Part shown: in pieces, positions 47,815-57,944 of the stretch
How the letters are laid out: every line of letters starts with the position of its first letter
How positions within the stretch are numbered: the stretch's first letter is position 1
Assembly: GCA_021904315.1 (NCBI GenBank)
Contig: CM038907.1
Span: 26,047,223-26,111,222, forward strand
Direction of reading: 5' to 3'
Source of the DNA: Sphagnum magellanicum
Taxonomy: Eukaryota > Streptophyta > Sphagnopsida > Sphagnales > Sphagnaceae
Length of the DNA stretch: 64,000 bases
Translations under genes and position numbers: made by a program
The notes under the pieces: generated by a model
Database searches by the model: none
Told to the model about the DNA's origin: nothing
Seen by the model: the letters and a program-made list of their open reading frames with translations, nothing else

Positions 47815-50800
47815 TCACTTGGCCTGCAAACTCATGAGGTTCTTCATTATCTTAAGTGTGACTCCATCTGGCATACAACCCATCACTTTCATTCCATGGA
47901 AAATCATTGCAGCTTCACGAAGCTTGCCAGCCTTTCCAAGATTTCCAATCAAGGCATTGTAAGTAACAACAGTTGGCTTAAGCCCCTGAGCTTCCATGTC
48001 ATCAAAAAGATGGCAAGCCTCCATAAGCTTCCCGGATTTTCCCAAGCCGTCAATGAGTGCTGTGTATGTATGGACATCAGGAACAAGACCCTTCTCCTGA
48101 AGAGTTCTGAAAAGAGCACAAGCTTCCTCAATAGAGCCCTCCTTTCCCAATGCATCAATGAGAATGTTGTATGTCATGATGTTGGGTGCACAGCCCTTTC
48201 CTTCCATGTCTTCAACAAACCTGCAGGCCTTTTCAACCCTGCCAGCTCTTCCAAGAGAATGAACCAGACTGTTGTATGTGACAGCATTAGGCTTGCAGGC
48301 CATTGCCTGCATCTCCTCAAAGAAGTCAATTGCTTTATCAAGCTCTCCTGCCTTGCCTAGTCCATCAATAAGAGAGGTGTAGAGAACAACATTGGGAACC
48401 AAGCCTTCACTTTTCAACTCATCAAAGAGGTTACATGCTTCCTCCAGTCTACCATCCTTTGCAAGAGCATCAATCAAAGCACAGTAGGTCACAACATCTG
48501 GAGCACACCTTTTCAGCTTCATTGCCTTGAAGATTGTGAGTGCATTATTGACTTTACCTGCTTTACCAAGCACATCTATGAGAGTAGTATATGCCACAGC
48601 ATCCATCACATAGCCCTGATCTTCCATTTCTGCAAAAAGAGACCAAGCTTCCTCAAGCTTCCCAGCTTTCCCCAGGCAACGAACAATAGAAGTGTACGTT
48701 ATGACATCAGGAGTCCCACCCTTTCCCTTCATATGATCTAGAAGAAGGCATGCATCATCCACTCTGTCAGCCTTCACAAGTCCATTGATCAACACATTGA
48801 GTGCATATGTGTCCCCACCCCAGCCCTTTTCACCCATTTCTTGGAAAAGCTCATAAGCTGCATCTACTTGCCTGTCCTTGACAAGCAGATGAATCAGAGT
48901 TTTGTATGTGCCCAGCGGAGGTGCACATTCCTGCAATTTCATTTTCTGAAATAACTCAAGGGCTTTATCCAATCTGCTCGCCTTCCCCAGGCCATTGATA
49001 AGAATCACATATGTCACCACATCTGGTCTACACCCATTTCCTTCCATGTTGTCATATAGCTTCAAAGCCTTCTCTACATTTCGAAGTTTCAAAAAGCTAT
49101 CAATAACAGAGCTGTATGTCATGACATTGGGGGGACATCCCTCTGTCTCCATCTCCTCTAAGAGGTCAAATGCCCTATCTGCTTGGCCAGCCTTTCCTAG
49201 ACCATCAATCAGTGTGGTGTAAGTAACCACATTGCGCAGGCAGCCCCTTTCCTTCATCACCTCAAACAGTTTCAGAGCTTCATCAATTTGACCATTCTGC
49301 ATGAAAGCACTCATCAAAGTATTGAATGAGACCACACACATGGATTGGAACTTGTCAGCTGAGAGTTGTAAAATCATGTCAGCTATGCCCTTCTCAGATT
49401 TATCAACTACATTGGACCCCCTCTCCACCATTTCCTTGACAACAGTGACGATCTTGTCCATTTGCCCATCTTTACCAAGAATCTCAATCACCGTGTTATA
49501 GGTCACAGAGTCTGGAATCTGGCCATTGTCCTTCATCTCTTGAAAGAACTGCCAAGCATCCAAGACTCTACCCACCCTTCCAAGTGCAGCTAACATAATG
49601 TTATAGGTGCACAAATTGGGCACCACATTTTTCTCCTTCATCTCATTGAATAGCCCAAATGCCATGTGGGCCTCACCAGCTTTGCCCACTCCATCGATTA
49701 GGGTGTTGTACGCCATGGTATCTGGTGCACAACCATTGTATTTCATTTCCACAAATAGCTCACAAGCCTCCTCCAGTAGCCCCACTTTGCAAAGACCACT
49801 GATGAGAGAAGTATATGTTACAACATTGGGGTGATATTTGTATCTCTTCATCTCCTGAAAGACATTGCGAGCTGCATCAATATTGCCTGTTTTTGCAAGG
49901 GCGTTGATGAGGGTGGTGCATGTGACAACACCAGGATTAATACCTGCTTTCATCATTTCTTGCAACAACAGCACTGCAAGATCAAGCCTGGCTGTCCTGA
50001 GGAAACCATGTACGAGAATCCGAAATGTTTGTCTATCAGGTAACATATCCAGCTTCTTCATTTGGTGAAAGATCATCAAGGCGGTGAAGTGAAACCCTCC
50101 CTTGAGAAGCAAAGCAATCAGACAGTTGCAGACATCTATGGTTGGTTTCCAGCCACTGCTCATCATATGGTGGAGCAACTTGATCGCCCCCTTCATATCC
50201 TTCGCACTTCCATAAGTGTGAAGGAGCATTGTGATGATCCGAGGTGAAATTTTACAACCTTGCTTTTGCATTCCTTGCAGTATTTGCAGGACTGCTTGTG
50301 ATTCTCTGGCACCTGCAAGCCTCTGAATCATGAGATTGTATGTCCGCAGGCCATGTCTGTAACCTCCTTGATCTCCAGCCCAACCAAAAAAGTTCATTGC
50401 CAGCTTCAAGTCCTTCTGCCGCATCACCACTTCACAAACAAGACTGGGATTAAGTTTCATGTTCAATGCAGTGAGTTGCTTGACTGTGTGAGAATCCCAT
50501 TTCCTTCGTTGAATCACTGCATTTATTCTCTTCACTCTTCGTCTGTTTGCAGGATGCGTGACACTGCTTAAGGGAGCAGCAGCAGCATCCTTGACATTGC
50601 ATCCGCTCTTATTTACCTGTGATCTCTTCTTCCCTGAATCTGCCGCAGCAGCCATGGAGGAGTTTGAAGAGAAAAAACTAAAACCACTTCCTCTCTGCAT
50701 CACAGAATGCGAGGAAATTGCTTTCTTCACAAGACCTTTCGCAATCTCTTGTGAAGAATGTAAATCCCTTGTATGTGTTTTCCAGGGTTGGAAGACTGGA

Positions 50801-50910
50801 GCACTACCACTCGCTGTACCACCCGACTGTCGACTCACAGCAGCAGCCACATTGCCAAGCCCTCCAGCTCTCGATCTCCATATACGGTACACGATGGACA
50901 GCAGCATCAT
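47815..50910 (-). CDS. P-class pentatricopeptide repeat protein, about 23 repeats
   Basis: A single open frame of 1031 residues begins with an Arg/Ser/Ala-rich, acid-poor N-terminus typical of mitochondrial or plastid import (MMLLSIVYRIWRSR). From about residue 195 to 1015 it is a near-continuous array of 35-residue PPR motifs of type VVTYNTLIDGLGKAG...LF-EM...G-PD, about 23 complete units. One insertion of about 22 residues interrupts the array after the ninth unit (DKSEKGIADMILQLSADK). There is no E, DYW or SMR tail, so it is P class: expected to bind a specific organelle RNA and act in stabilisation, splicing or translation. The P-class pattern is similar to several long plant PPRs, but I cannot name an orthologue. 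The TGA at 47815 overlaps a splice donor; see the candidate last exon at 46879-47020. Confidence 0.93.
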   Translation of the reverse strand: MMLLSIVYRIWRSRAGGLGNVAAAVSRQSGGTASGSAPVFQPWKTHTRDLHSSQEIAKGLVKKAISSHSVMQRGSGFSFFSSNSSMAAAADSGKKRSQVNKSGCNVKDAAAAPLSSVTHPANRRRVKRINAVIQRRKWDSHTVKQLTALNMKLNPSLVCEVVMRQKDLKLAMNFFGWAGDQGGYRHGLRTYNLMIQRLAGARESQAVLQILQGMQKQGCKISPRIITMLLHTYGSAKDMKGAIKLLHHMMSSGWKPTIDVCNCLIALLLKGGFHFTALMIFHQMKKLDMLPDRQTFRILVHGFLRTARLDLAVLLLQEMMKAGINPGVVTCTTLINALAKTGNIDAARNVFQEMKRYKYHPNVVTYTSLISGLCKVGLLEEACELFVEMKYNGCAPDTMAYNTLIDGVGKAGEAHMAFGLFNEMKEKNVVPNLCTYNIMLAALGRVGRVLDAWQFFQEMKDNGQIPDSVTYNTVIEILGKDGQMDKIVTVVKEMVERGSNVVDKSEKGIADMILQLSADKFQSMCVVSFNTLMSAFMQNGQIDEALKLFEVMKERGCLRNVVTYTTLIDGLGKAGQADRAFDLLEEMETEGCPPNVMTYSSVIDSFLKLRNVEKALKLYDNMEGNGCRPDVVTYVILINGLGKASRLDKALELFQKMKLQECAPPLGTYKTLIHLLVKDRQVDAAYELFQEMGEKGWGGDTYALNVLINGLVKADRVDDACLLLDHMKGKGGTPDVITYTSIVRCLGKAGKLEEAWSLFAEMEDQGYVMDAVAYTTLIDVLGKAGKVNNALTIFKAMKLKRCAPDVVTYCALIDALAKDGRLEEACNLFDELKSEGLVPNVVLYTSLIDGLGKAGELDKAIDFFEEMQAMACKPNAVTYNSLVHSLGRAGRVEKACRFVEDMEGKGCAPNIMTYNILIDALGKEGSIEEACALFRTLQEKGLVPDVHTYTALIDGLGKSGKLMEACHLFDDMEAQGLKPTVVTYNALIGNLGKAGKLREAAMIFHGMKVMGCMPDGVTLKIMKNLMSLQAK

Positions 50911-51730
50911 CAGCCTTCCTGGAAAAGCTGTCTACTTCCTCCCCCACAACTGTGAAGTAGCCTCGACTCATCAAAGCCCTAATCCAAAGCACTCGAGCTG
51001 AAAGAAGGAAGAACACATTCTTCTTCTTCTAGATCTTCACCTTCACTCCATCCAAGTTCTCGACGTCGAGATCTATATGCTAATCTAAATCTGCTCTACT
51101 GCACTCTTTCTTCTTAACACACTCCTCCTGCGTCTACACTGCAATCGTATAACGCCTTGATAAAGAAACTTGAATAGGTGCCTCACTGAGGAGCGAAGAG
51201 CGGGAGAGAAGAAGAAGAAGAAATGAGGAACATAAAGTACCGCAACGACGATGTCTTCCACTCGAGGACAAAGAAGAAGATGATGCTCGTTTCTAGACTT
51301 TCACGGCTCCAAATTCCGCAGAAATCTCATCCCTGGACCGCATCCCGAAATCTAACCCATGCATCAATGATCCCGATCACGCAAATGCACACGATGAGAG
51401 CGAGAGCGAGAGAGAGAGAGACGTTTGACAAGAACTCCAAAACAGATCGCATGACAATAACTCCATGAAGATCCCATCAGAGCGCCAAACCCTAAAAACT
51501 GCCGACTTCTTCTTCAAGATGTCGTCGTTGTGTTCTAGCGTTGGATTGCACGCATGCAAGGAAGCGAAATTCTTCCGATGTGCGAGTCTTGGTTGACTGT
51601 TGGCTTCCAGGAGTGAGAGATCTAGAGACCGTTGGAGATGGAATTCCAGTCCTCCTCCTTTCGTCGATTAGGGTTGGGAGTTTTTTGGATTTGGACGAAG
51701 CGTCAAGAGCACACAATTCGGCTTGACAAA
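50911..51730. promoter_or_regulatory. Probable bidirectional promoter region with teloboxes
   Basis: Upstream of the minus-strand PPR start, the region includes AACCCTAAAAAC (about 51488), TTAGGGTTGGG (about 51668), and a GAGA/CT tract at 51397-51421. Telo boxes and Y patches are usual near plant transcription starts. Elements on both sides suggest divergent transcription of the PPR gene and of a plus-strand unit beginning near 51600. Confidence 0.4.
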
Positions 51731-53277
51731 ACATGCTACTTTTTCTCTCGAGCAAAATCCACTTCATCTTCCACCAGGAGTTATGGAGTTTTGCTGTGAA
51801 ACTACTTCAATCTCTTCTGCTTGTGAGGTTTTCTGTGTTGATTTGCGTGGGGAATATCATCAACCTGACAAGATTTAGTTCTGTGTGTTTCTTTCTTGCT
51901 ACACAATTTTTTTTTACTCTTGGTTGTCGTTGCTTGTAGGTGATGGATTTGATTGCTGTAAGCTTCTTGAATCCGTTCACAAAAGGGGATTTGTGCAACT
52001 GTGAGTGCGGAGCTGATGTCAAGGTACTTCAAAGCTCTCAACTCTTTCTTTTGTGCAAATATGAAGTAGAAATGAAACAGGAGTAAAAAGCTGCAAAACA
52101 ATGTGTGGCAACAATTTATTTTGTCATGAATTGCTCCATTGCTTTGTTTGCTTTTGTCATCTGGAGTTTGTTTTACACAACATTTGCAACAAAGAATTGA
52201 ATGTTACATGGCTGTCTAGGCATGGGGCGGTCACAAGTTGGATTCATGAGCTGAAATGGTACTCTGGATGTCATGCATATGTCTGCATGTGCTTATGAAT
52301 GGGCTCATTACATTGCAAAGTTCGTTTGCTCTGTTGTGTTTTGATTTGTACAGACCAGTCATAGATGCAGACTTGGACAATAGACATCATTTGCAACTTA
52401 GGTTATGGATGTTTGAATTCGCACTCTTCACTGACATTTTTTTTTTTCTTAGAGGTGGGATTGATACCATGAAATGAGCTCAACAAGCAAAAAATGTTGT
52501 TGGCTGGTTGTTTATGCAGAGCAGAAGGTGAAGAGCCAAGATATCTACTGATCACTGTGATGAGCGGCTGCAAAACATTATTGTGCTGAGGTGCTGCATA
52601 TCTCTGCATTGCTTCTAGCCTCCTTATGTCCTTTGCTACTTTTTCTTGCCCTTTCACTGACCTTATTGTACAGGATGATATTTTCTCATTGACAAAGAAA
52701 GGGTTTAGGTACAACGTATGTTCAGCATGTGAAAGTGATGATCTGACACTTTGTGAGCAACTCTCATAAGGCATTTCATCATTGTACTCATGGTTGTGTC
52801 TAATTTCTCTTCAAGTTCTGTTGTGCAAGTTCTACGCTACCTCGTGACATATTGTGTTTGCAAGAAATGGTTTGTGTGTACATATGTGTGTTTTACATAT
52901 GAAGGTGATGATCTGATGCTCTGTAAGCAACTCTTGTAAGGTGTTATATGATCATACTCACTGGCATGTTGTGTTTCCTCTTCAAAGTATTTGTTGTGGG
53001 AGTTTGTCTCCACAACCTCATGTTCACAAGGGTGGTTTAGGTACATGTGTGTTTCACATACAAAGGTGAGGATCTCACAGTTCAGCCACAACAACAATAT
53101 TGCTGCAACAATCATAACAATCTCTCAACAACTTGATTCAAGACCAAGACGGCTCAGCTTATTTGACAAGGATGCCAATGGCAACAATAATCAATGTTTT
53201 GACAAGAGAAGTAAGCTTCATTCCTTCATCTTCCCTGACATTTCAAACAACTCAAGCATGCATGGGAAACCAAAATG
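51638..53277 (+). other. Unresolved plus-strand transcription unit, candidate exons only
   Basis: Coding-like pieces with splice-type borders occur but do not assemble into one model. An ATG at 51638 opens a basic 53-codon frame (MEFQSSSFRRLGLGVFW). A segment 51951-52022 has acceptor TTGTAG and donor AAG|GTACTT and encodes MDLIAVSFLNPFTKGDLCNC and so on. A frame after TGTACAG at about 52675 encodes DDIFSLTKKGF. A last frame ends at TGA 53276-53278 (RPRRLSLFDKDANGNNNQ). No family is recognised. It may be a small gene, a non-coding RNA or a degenerate gene. Confidence 0.3.
52680..53085 (+). repeat. Three diverged tandem copies, about 160-170-bp unit
   Basis: Anchor words GTGATGATCTGA at 52735 and 52905 and GTGAGGATCTCA at 53065 mark three copies. 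Each carries a preceding GGTTTAGGTACA or GGTTTGTGTGTACA word, a CATATG/CACATA stretch and, in the first two, AAGCAACTCT-TAAGG or GAGCAACTCTCATAAGG. The third copy is truncated. Offsets are 170 and 160 bp. Confidence 0.75.
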
Positions 53278-53424
53278 AATTGATTAATATGAAGAACATG
53301 ACAAAATCATGACTTGTTCCAAATTGTACAATTATGGTTTAAATCAATTAGGATACTAATGTTCAACTTGGCACACCATCAAGGAATAAGAGCCAAGAAA
53401 GGGGCAAAAGAAAAGCAGTACGCT

Positions 53425-53847
53425 CTAGTATTGGCTGTGAAATGAACCCCATCTAAAAATCAAAATAGCGCAATTAGGAATGTCAAGAATTTGTGTCCCT
53501 ATTTCATATAAAGGGAGATAAACATATTGTTTCAATAGATGTGGTTGAGCCCAAAGATTGCTTTGAAAGTATAACCATTGAATAGAAAAGGGCTTTTTTA
53601 GGTGTGATGGGAAATAAGCTTTACCTGCAAGGAGAAATGGGCCACTATCTATTGTGGATACAAAAGGATTTGACACTACATAGCTAGAATATCTCCCAAC
53701 AAAGAGTTTGCCTCTTCCAAATAGAGTTGCATTGAATTTGCTTTGGTTGTTCAAATGAAACATGTATAAAATGATCAATGCATTTATGGACATCAAGCCC
53801 ATAATCCAACAACTGCAGTCTAGGGACTTCATCAATGCAAAGGACAA
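53425..53847 (-). CDS. Unrecognised 140-codon open frame
   Basis: An open frame of 140 codons in moderately AT-rich DNA, ending at 53425, overlapped by a second frame (53684-53872) with equally protein-like text (RSGGVDIVLCIDEVPRLQ, LDYGLDVHKCIDHF). The shift between the two frames suggests a coding sequence broken by a frameshift, perhaps a retroelement or gene remnant. No family assignment is possible by eye. Confidence 0.2.
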   Translation of the reverse strand: MSFALMKSLDCSCWIMGLMSINALIILYMFHLNNQSKFNATLFGRGKLFVGRYSSYVVSNPFVSTIDSGPFLLAGKAYFPSHLKKPFSIQWLYFQSNLWAQPHLLKQYVYLPLYEIGTQILDIPNCAILIFRWGSFHSQY

Positions 53848-53872
53848 TGTCTACACCGCCACTCCTTATCAA

Positions 53873-55390
53873 GAATTAGAAGTTGTAACAAACTGATTAT
53901 GAAGAATTGGATCTGTTTCAATGTATTTGACCATGCATTTAGCAAGCAAAGCCACCCAAATCATGATGATGCAACACTCAAACTTTTTCAACTCATCGCA
54001 ATGTTATCCATCAAGAGCCTCCTTTTCAAAGGCCTCTTGATTACATTGGAATTGGAACATGATGCAACAATAAACAACCTAGATCAACATAATTACAAGC
54101 ATCGCATGTTCAATGTAACCCTAGAATAGGGCCAAAAATTTTTCATCCACCAAGTTCCAACAACCACGGAGTTCATGCATAACTAGAATCCCCAACACTA
54201 ATATGATGATTGTACACATGAAAACCAATTGTTGCACCTAGATGACATATCTACAATACAAGTCCTCATTAAAAAAAAATTGCTACCCAAGAATGCTTGG
54301 TGGATGCAACATTCCAAAGCTTGTACGGATTCCATAGGTAAATTGCATTCACTTTGTGAACTTATAGATAAAAGAGAAATCAATAAAGTCCAACATTAAA
54401 TTAGAATTAGATCAAATATATTTTTAGCCCTTAAAATGAAGACATAAATTGAACTCAATGGAGTATGGTGAGGGCAATTACAAGTCTAACGTAAATTATG
54501 GTTATTTTCAAGGAAATCCTCCAATAATGACTTACCCATTCAACATGAATGCAAACTAGAGTGGATCAAAAATGGCAAACCTTAAAAATGTAAAATTGAT
54601 AAATCCCCATTTTCAAAGAAAAAACTTATGGCTACCTTTTAATGTGTTTCAAGATACAATTTTTATGAATAAAGTTACAGGAATTCCACTAGGATCATGT
54701 TGTAAAGAACTTCACCATTTTCCTTCATTTTGACACTTCTAAAAGCCTTCCAAACTTCTAAGTTATCTTGAAATGATTTGGAAATCCTTATTCTAAATTG
54801 CTAATGACAATCAATGAGCAGATTTTGGAGATTAATATATGGATTCATCATTATGAACCATGATTATGGTGAGCTCATTTACATGTAAATTATGTATTTT
54901 CAAACTTCAAGCCATGCATATTCAAAAGTCCCCCATATGATGTAAAACATTGATTTTGAAACAATAACATGATTTTACCTAACTATTCTACATAAAAAAC
55001 ATCTATAAAAATCCTTTTACATGAAATTCAAAAACCATTTGATTGAGGACATATTGAATTCACAAGGGTGTAAAAAAACCTACCCCATTATGTCTTTTGT
55101 GGGTCATTCTAGGTTACATTCACTCTTCAAGTTACCCTATTAAACACATAAAATTTTGATCATGAAAATCAATTTAAATTGTATCCAAAACTTCTAAATA
55201 TATTATTAGATATTAAGGGTTTGATGCAATTGAAACACAACTAACAATTGATGAACATATTAAACTAAATTACATTGAATTGTTAGATAAAATTCCAAAT
55301 ATGTTCATTTAATTTTTTTGCATCTTGTGATTTTCACATGGACCTTTGAATTAGTAGGATGAAATTTGACCTTTGCACATTATATATATA
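53873..55390. other. AT-rich intergenic DNA, no gene seen
   Basis: Short open frames only; no repeats or RNA genes recognised. A (TA)n stretch lies immediately outside the Helitron 3' end at 55390. Confidence 0.5.
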
Positions 55391-55579
55391 CTAGTGGTAC
55401 TCGTGTCCTTCGGACACTGTGAAGTCCCCCAAAAGTGAATGGGAATGAAGTCTTTCCTTCCTTCAGATTTGCATGCGCAAGACCAATAATTGCAACCTGT
55501 TCTATGTATGACTGCAAAGGAAATCGATTTCTGAACATAATCGTGGCTGAAAAGTAGTGGACTGTCAGAAAACTTTGCT

Positions 55580-55912
55580 TCAATCCTCCGTTGTTTCTGT
55601 CTGTGTTTCTGATTTCGCTATAGATTTCTGAATTTCAAATCTTCCTGAAGGAAGCTTCTTGAGAAGGTTTCCGCACCAAGAAAACATGTTGAATGGAGGT
55701 ATAAGATTTTTTCTTCTTGTTCTTGCTGTCAAGGAGGAAGCTTGATTTGTTGTACCCACCACTGTAGTCATGTCACTGCAAGTTGTTGCAGAAGTGGGAG
55801 GAGAGATGGGTGTGTTCATGGTCTCAACTCTGAGACCATCATTAGTGTTGTTGCTGATCTTGGCCAGTGCCATTGGAATGAAATGTTTCAATGTTGAATT
55901 TCCTAAGCACAA
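55580..55912 (-). pseudogene. Possible captured gene fragment inside the Helitron
   Basis: A 110-codon frame on the Helitron's own strand with protein-like composition: a Ser/Thr-rich segment, then FNMFSWCGNLLKKLPSGRFE and an acidic end ETQTETTED. I recognise no domain. Helitrons often capture gene pieces, so this could be a host exon fragment; it could also be chance sequence. Confidence 0.25.
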
Positions 55913-56369
55913 ATAGCTGTAGTTCCTGTTCGATTCATATTTCTATTTAGGGTTTTCAAACTCAGGTGTTGTAATTGCTATTCAACTCATAGATTTGAAA
56001 ATCTGATTTGAAAGCAGATCTATGTTACAATCTTGGTGGGAGGGCATTACCAAAATCTGGCCTGCATTCGGCTATCGAATCAAATGATTTGTCCTTTTCT
56101 GGTTGTTGTTTTTGCAGCTATGATTTTGATGAATGAAGCCGCGCATGGAGTATGTTTTCGTTGTTGCAAAAATTTGGTTGAGCACACCCCAGAAATCACT
56201 CGGGGTTTGGAAATGTGCGTGTCTTTTCTTCGATCTGGTACGCACTTTGGATGGCTTTAGTTTCAAGAAATTCAATTCGTCTTGCTCTCATTTGTGTCCT
56301 TCCCTTTGGTTACGGAGGATGAAACACTTCATGCTCTCTGAATTTTTTTTTTGAAATTCCAATCTTTTG

Positions 56370-56535
56370 TTGTTGCAAAGAAAGTCTCTTGTTGCTGTAA
56401 ACAAGATTTCTTGTTGCTGTAAACAAGATTTCTTGCTGCTGCAAACAAATTCTTTTGCAACTGCAAACAAAGCCTCTTCTTGCTATAAAGAATTGTCTGG
56501 GGGCTGCAAAGAATTCTCTTGTCGCTGAAAAGAAA
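56370..56535. repeat. Short tandem array, about 23-bp unit
   Basis: About seven diverged units of the form TTGTTGCTGTAAACAAGATTTC lie in succession; two adjacent units (about 56390-56433) are nearly identical. The array is internal to the Helitron at 55391-57196. Confidence 0.8.
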
Positions 56536-57017
56536 TCTCAAAAACTTTTTGCTCTCTCGCTCCTTCTCTGATCCCCCACCATCGCCAGCAAAACGTTGCA
56601 AAACGCTCTGCTTAAATCATGCAGGTGTGAAATTTAAAATCATTTCTTCTTACTCTGATTTTGAAGGACCCTTGTACACCCATCTTGACTCGATCGAAGT
56701 TTGAGTTCACTATTCGAAGAAAATGGTCTGCAGGATTCTTGAACTTTGGACACAGGAAGCCTGAAGCTGCAAAATGTTGCAACCAAAAGAAGAAGACACA
56801 CAGACACATAGAAATCATAAAAAGAAAACCATAAGGAAGGAAAAAATCATCCTCTTACCACTGCCAAAATAAAAATAAAAATCCCTAGAAATCTCAGAAA
56901 GTCTCTTGCTACTGAAAAATGTTCTCTTGTTGCTGAAAAGAAATCTCAGAAACTTCTTGCTCTCTCGCTCCTTCCCTGATCCCACGCCATCGCCAGCAAA
57001 ACGCTGCAAAACGCTCG
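56513..57017. repeat. Direct duplication of about 97 bp, copies 410 bp apart
   Basis: Copy 1 (about 56513-56610) and copy 2 (about 56921-57017) share GCTGAAAAGAAATCTCA, TTGCTCTCTCGCTCCTTC, CTGATCCC and CCATCGCCAGCAAAACG-TGC, with few differences. Both are in the same orientation. Both lie in the Helitron and may record an internal duplication. Confidence 0.85.
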
Positions 57018-57196
57018 TTTTCCTTCACAAACGGACGGACAGTTATTTAAGAACTGTCTGTCCAACTGGATGGATGATGATTCCAGCTGGATGGATGACG
57101 GTTCGGGCGAAGGTTGGAACTTGGAACTTAGAATGGGGTAGCATTCTGAACCAGAATGTCACATTACAGATAGACGTAGTGAATTAATATATAAGA

Positions 57197-57456
57197 TTTC
57201 TTCCAATTTTTTTAAGTGCATGATCCTTTGAATATCAAAAAAATTCCAATAAAAAATGAAATTGTGAAGAAAACAACATGTGAAAAACATTTAAAACCAA
57301 GGTGATATGATGATGGTTATTTAAAGTGCATGGACTTAATATTAGAATTAGGGGTGTGGAGCTCCCATCAAAAGGTGTGGGTGTTTAGATGTAAGATCTA
57401 TTTACCAACACCATGTCAACACATGTGTAGATGATCAAAGGTCACACATATATACA
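57197..57456. other. Spacer between Helitron and retrotransposon cluster
   Basis: AT-rich with no coding potential. It is the left flank of the LTR beginning at 57457. Confidence 0.5.
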
Positions 57457-57944
57457 TGTCGCAACCCTAGCCTTAGGTTCGTGACCAAGGCAAAGGGCTT
57501 GCAAGGATGTGGGCCAAGATTAAGCTCGGGAGTGGCATTCTCATGCCCCCGGGAGTGCAAAAGAATGTGAGGGAATGAACCCTCACACTTCCAAATGAAC
57601 TCCCATGTTGGGAGTTGGAGTCCCAGTGAATGTTCAGAGAGTGATTGCAAAGGTCAAAACCAAATGGATCGAGGAGTTTTTCATACCATTCGAAAGCTAT
57701 TGAAACATAGATGTCTAAAATGGGCTCACATGACCCATTTGCACATTTAAAACACAAGTTATGGCCAAAAGAAAGGTCGGAAGTCAAATTGGCAGTTTGA
57801 CTCCCGACCACTAAAAGTTAGGAATCGACCCAATTTCCTTCTGTGCAGGTGGCATGCAACATAGCTTTGAAAAGCTCTCAACGAAAGCTACAACTTTGTT
57901 TTAGACCTCATCTCAATCGGAGGTCTACACACAAAGTTATGGGG
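57457..57944 (+). mobile_element. Truncated older LTR (copy A) of the chromovirus family
   Basis: Starts TGTCGCAACCCTAG and follows the LTR of copies B-D (GACTCCCGACCACTAAAAGT and related words) but with much more divergence. It stops at CAAAGTTATGGGG, the middle of the LTR, where copy B starts. It is probably the 5' LTR remnant of the older element whose 3' part lies at 62020-64000. Confidence 0.75.

Larger units (their letters stand above)
55391..57196 (-). mobile_element. Helitron, minus strand, 1806 bp, non-autonomous
   Basis: Read on the minus strand, the 5' end is TCTTATATATTAATTCAC at 57196, preceded by A. The 3' end is CTAG at 55394-55391, followed by T, with a hairpin (GTGTCC-GAA-GGACAC, 55403-55417) eight bases before it. 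TC start, hairpin, CTAG end and an A/T insertion site are the full Helitron signature. The 5' end resembles that of the Helitron at 20177. No Rep or helicase domain is present, so it is non-autonomous. The interior has a 110-codon frame, a short tandem array and a roughly 100-bp duplication, as in Helitrons that carry captured or amplified DNA. Confidence 0.8.

Noticed and set aside
47788-48360. 190-codon plus-strand frame opposite the PPR gene
   Set aside because: It is antisense to the PPR array and reflects its repetitive codon pattern.
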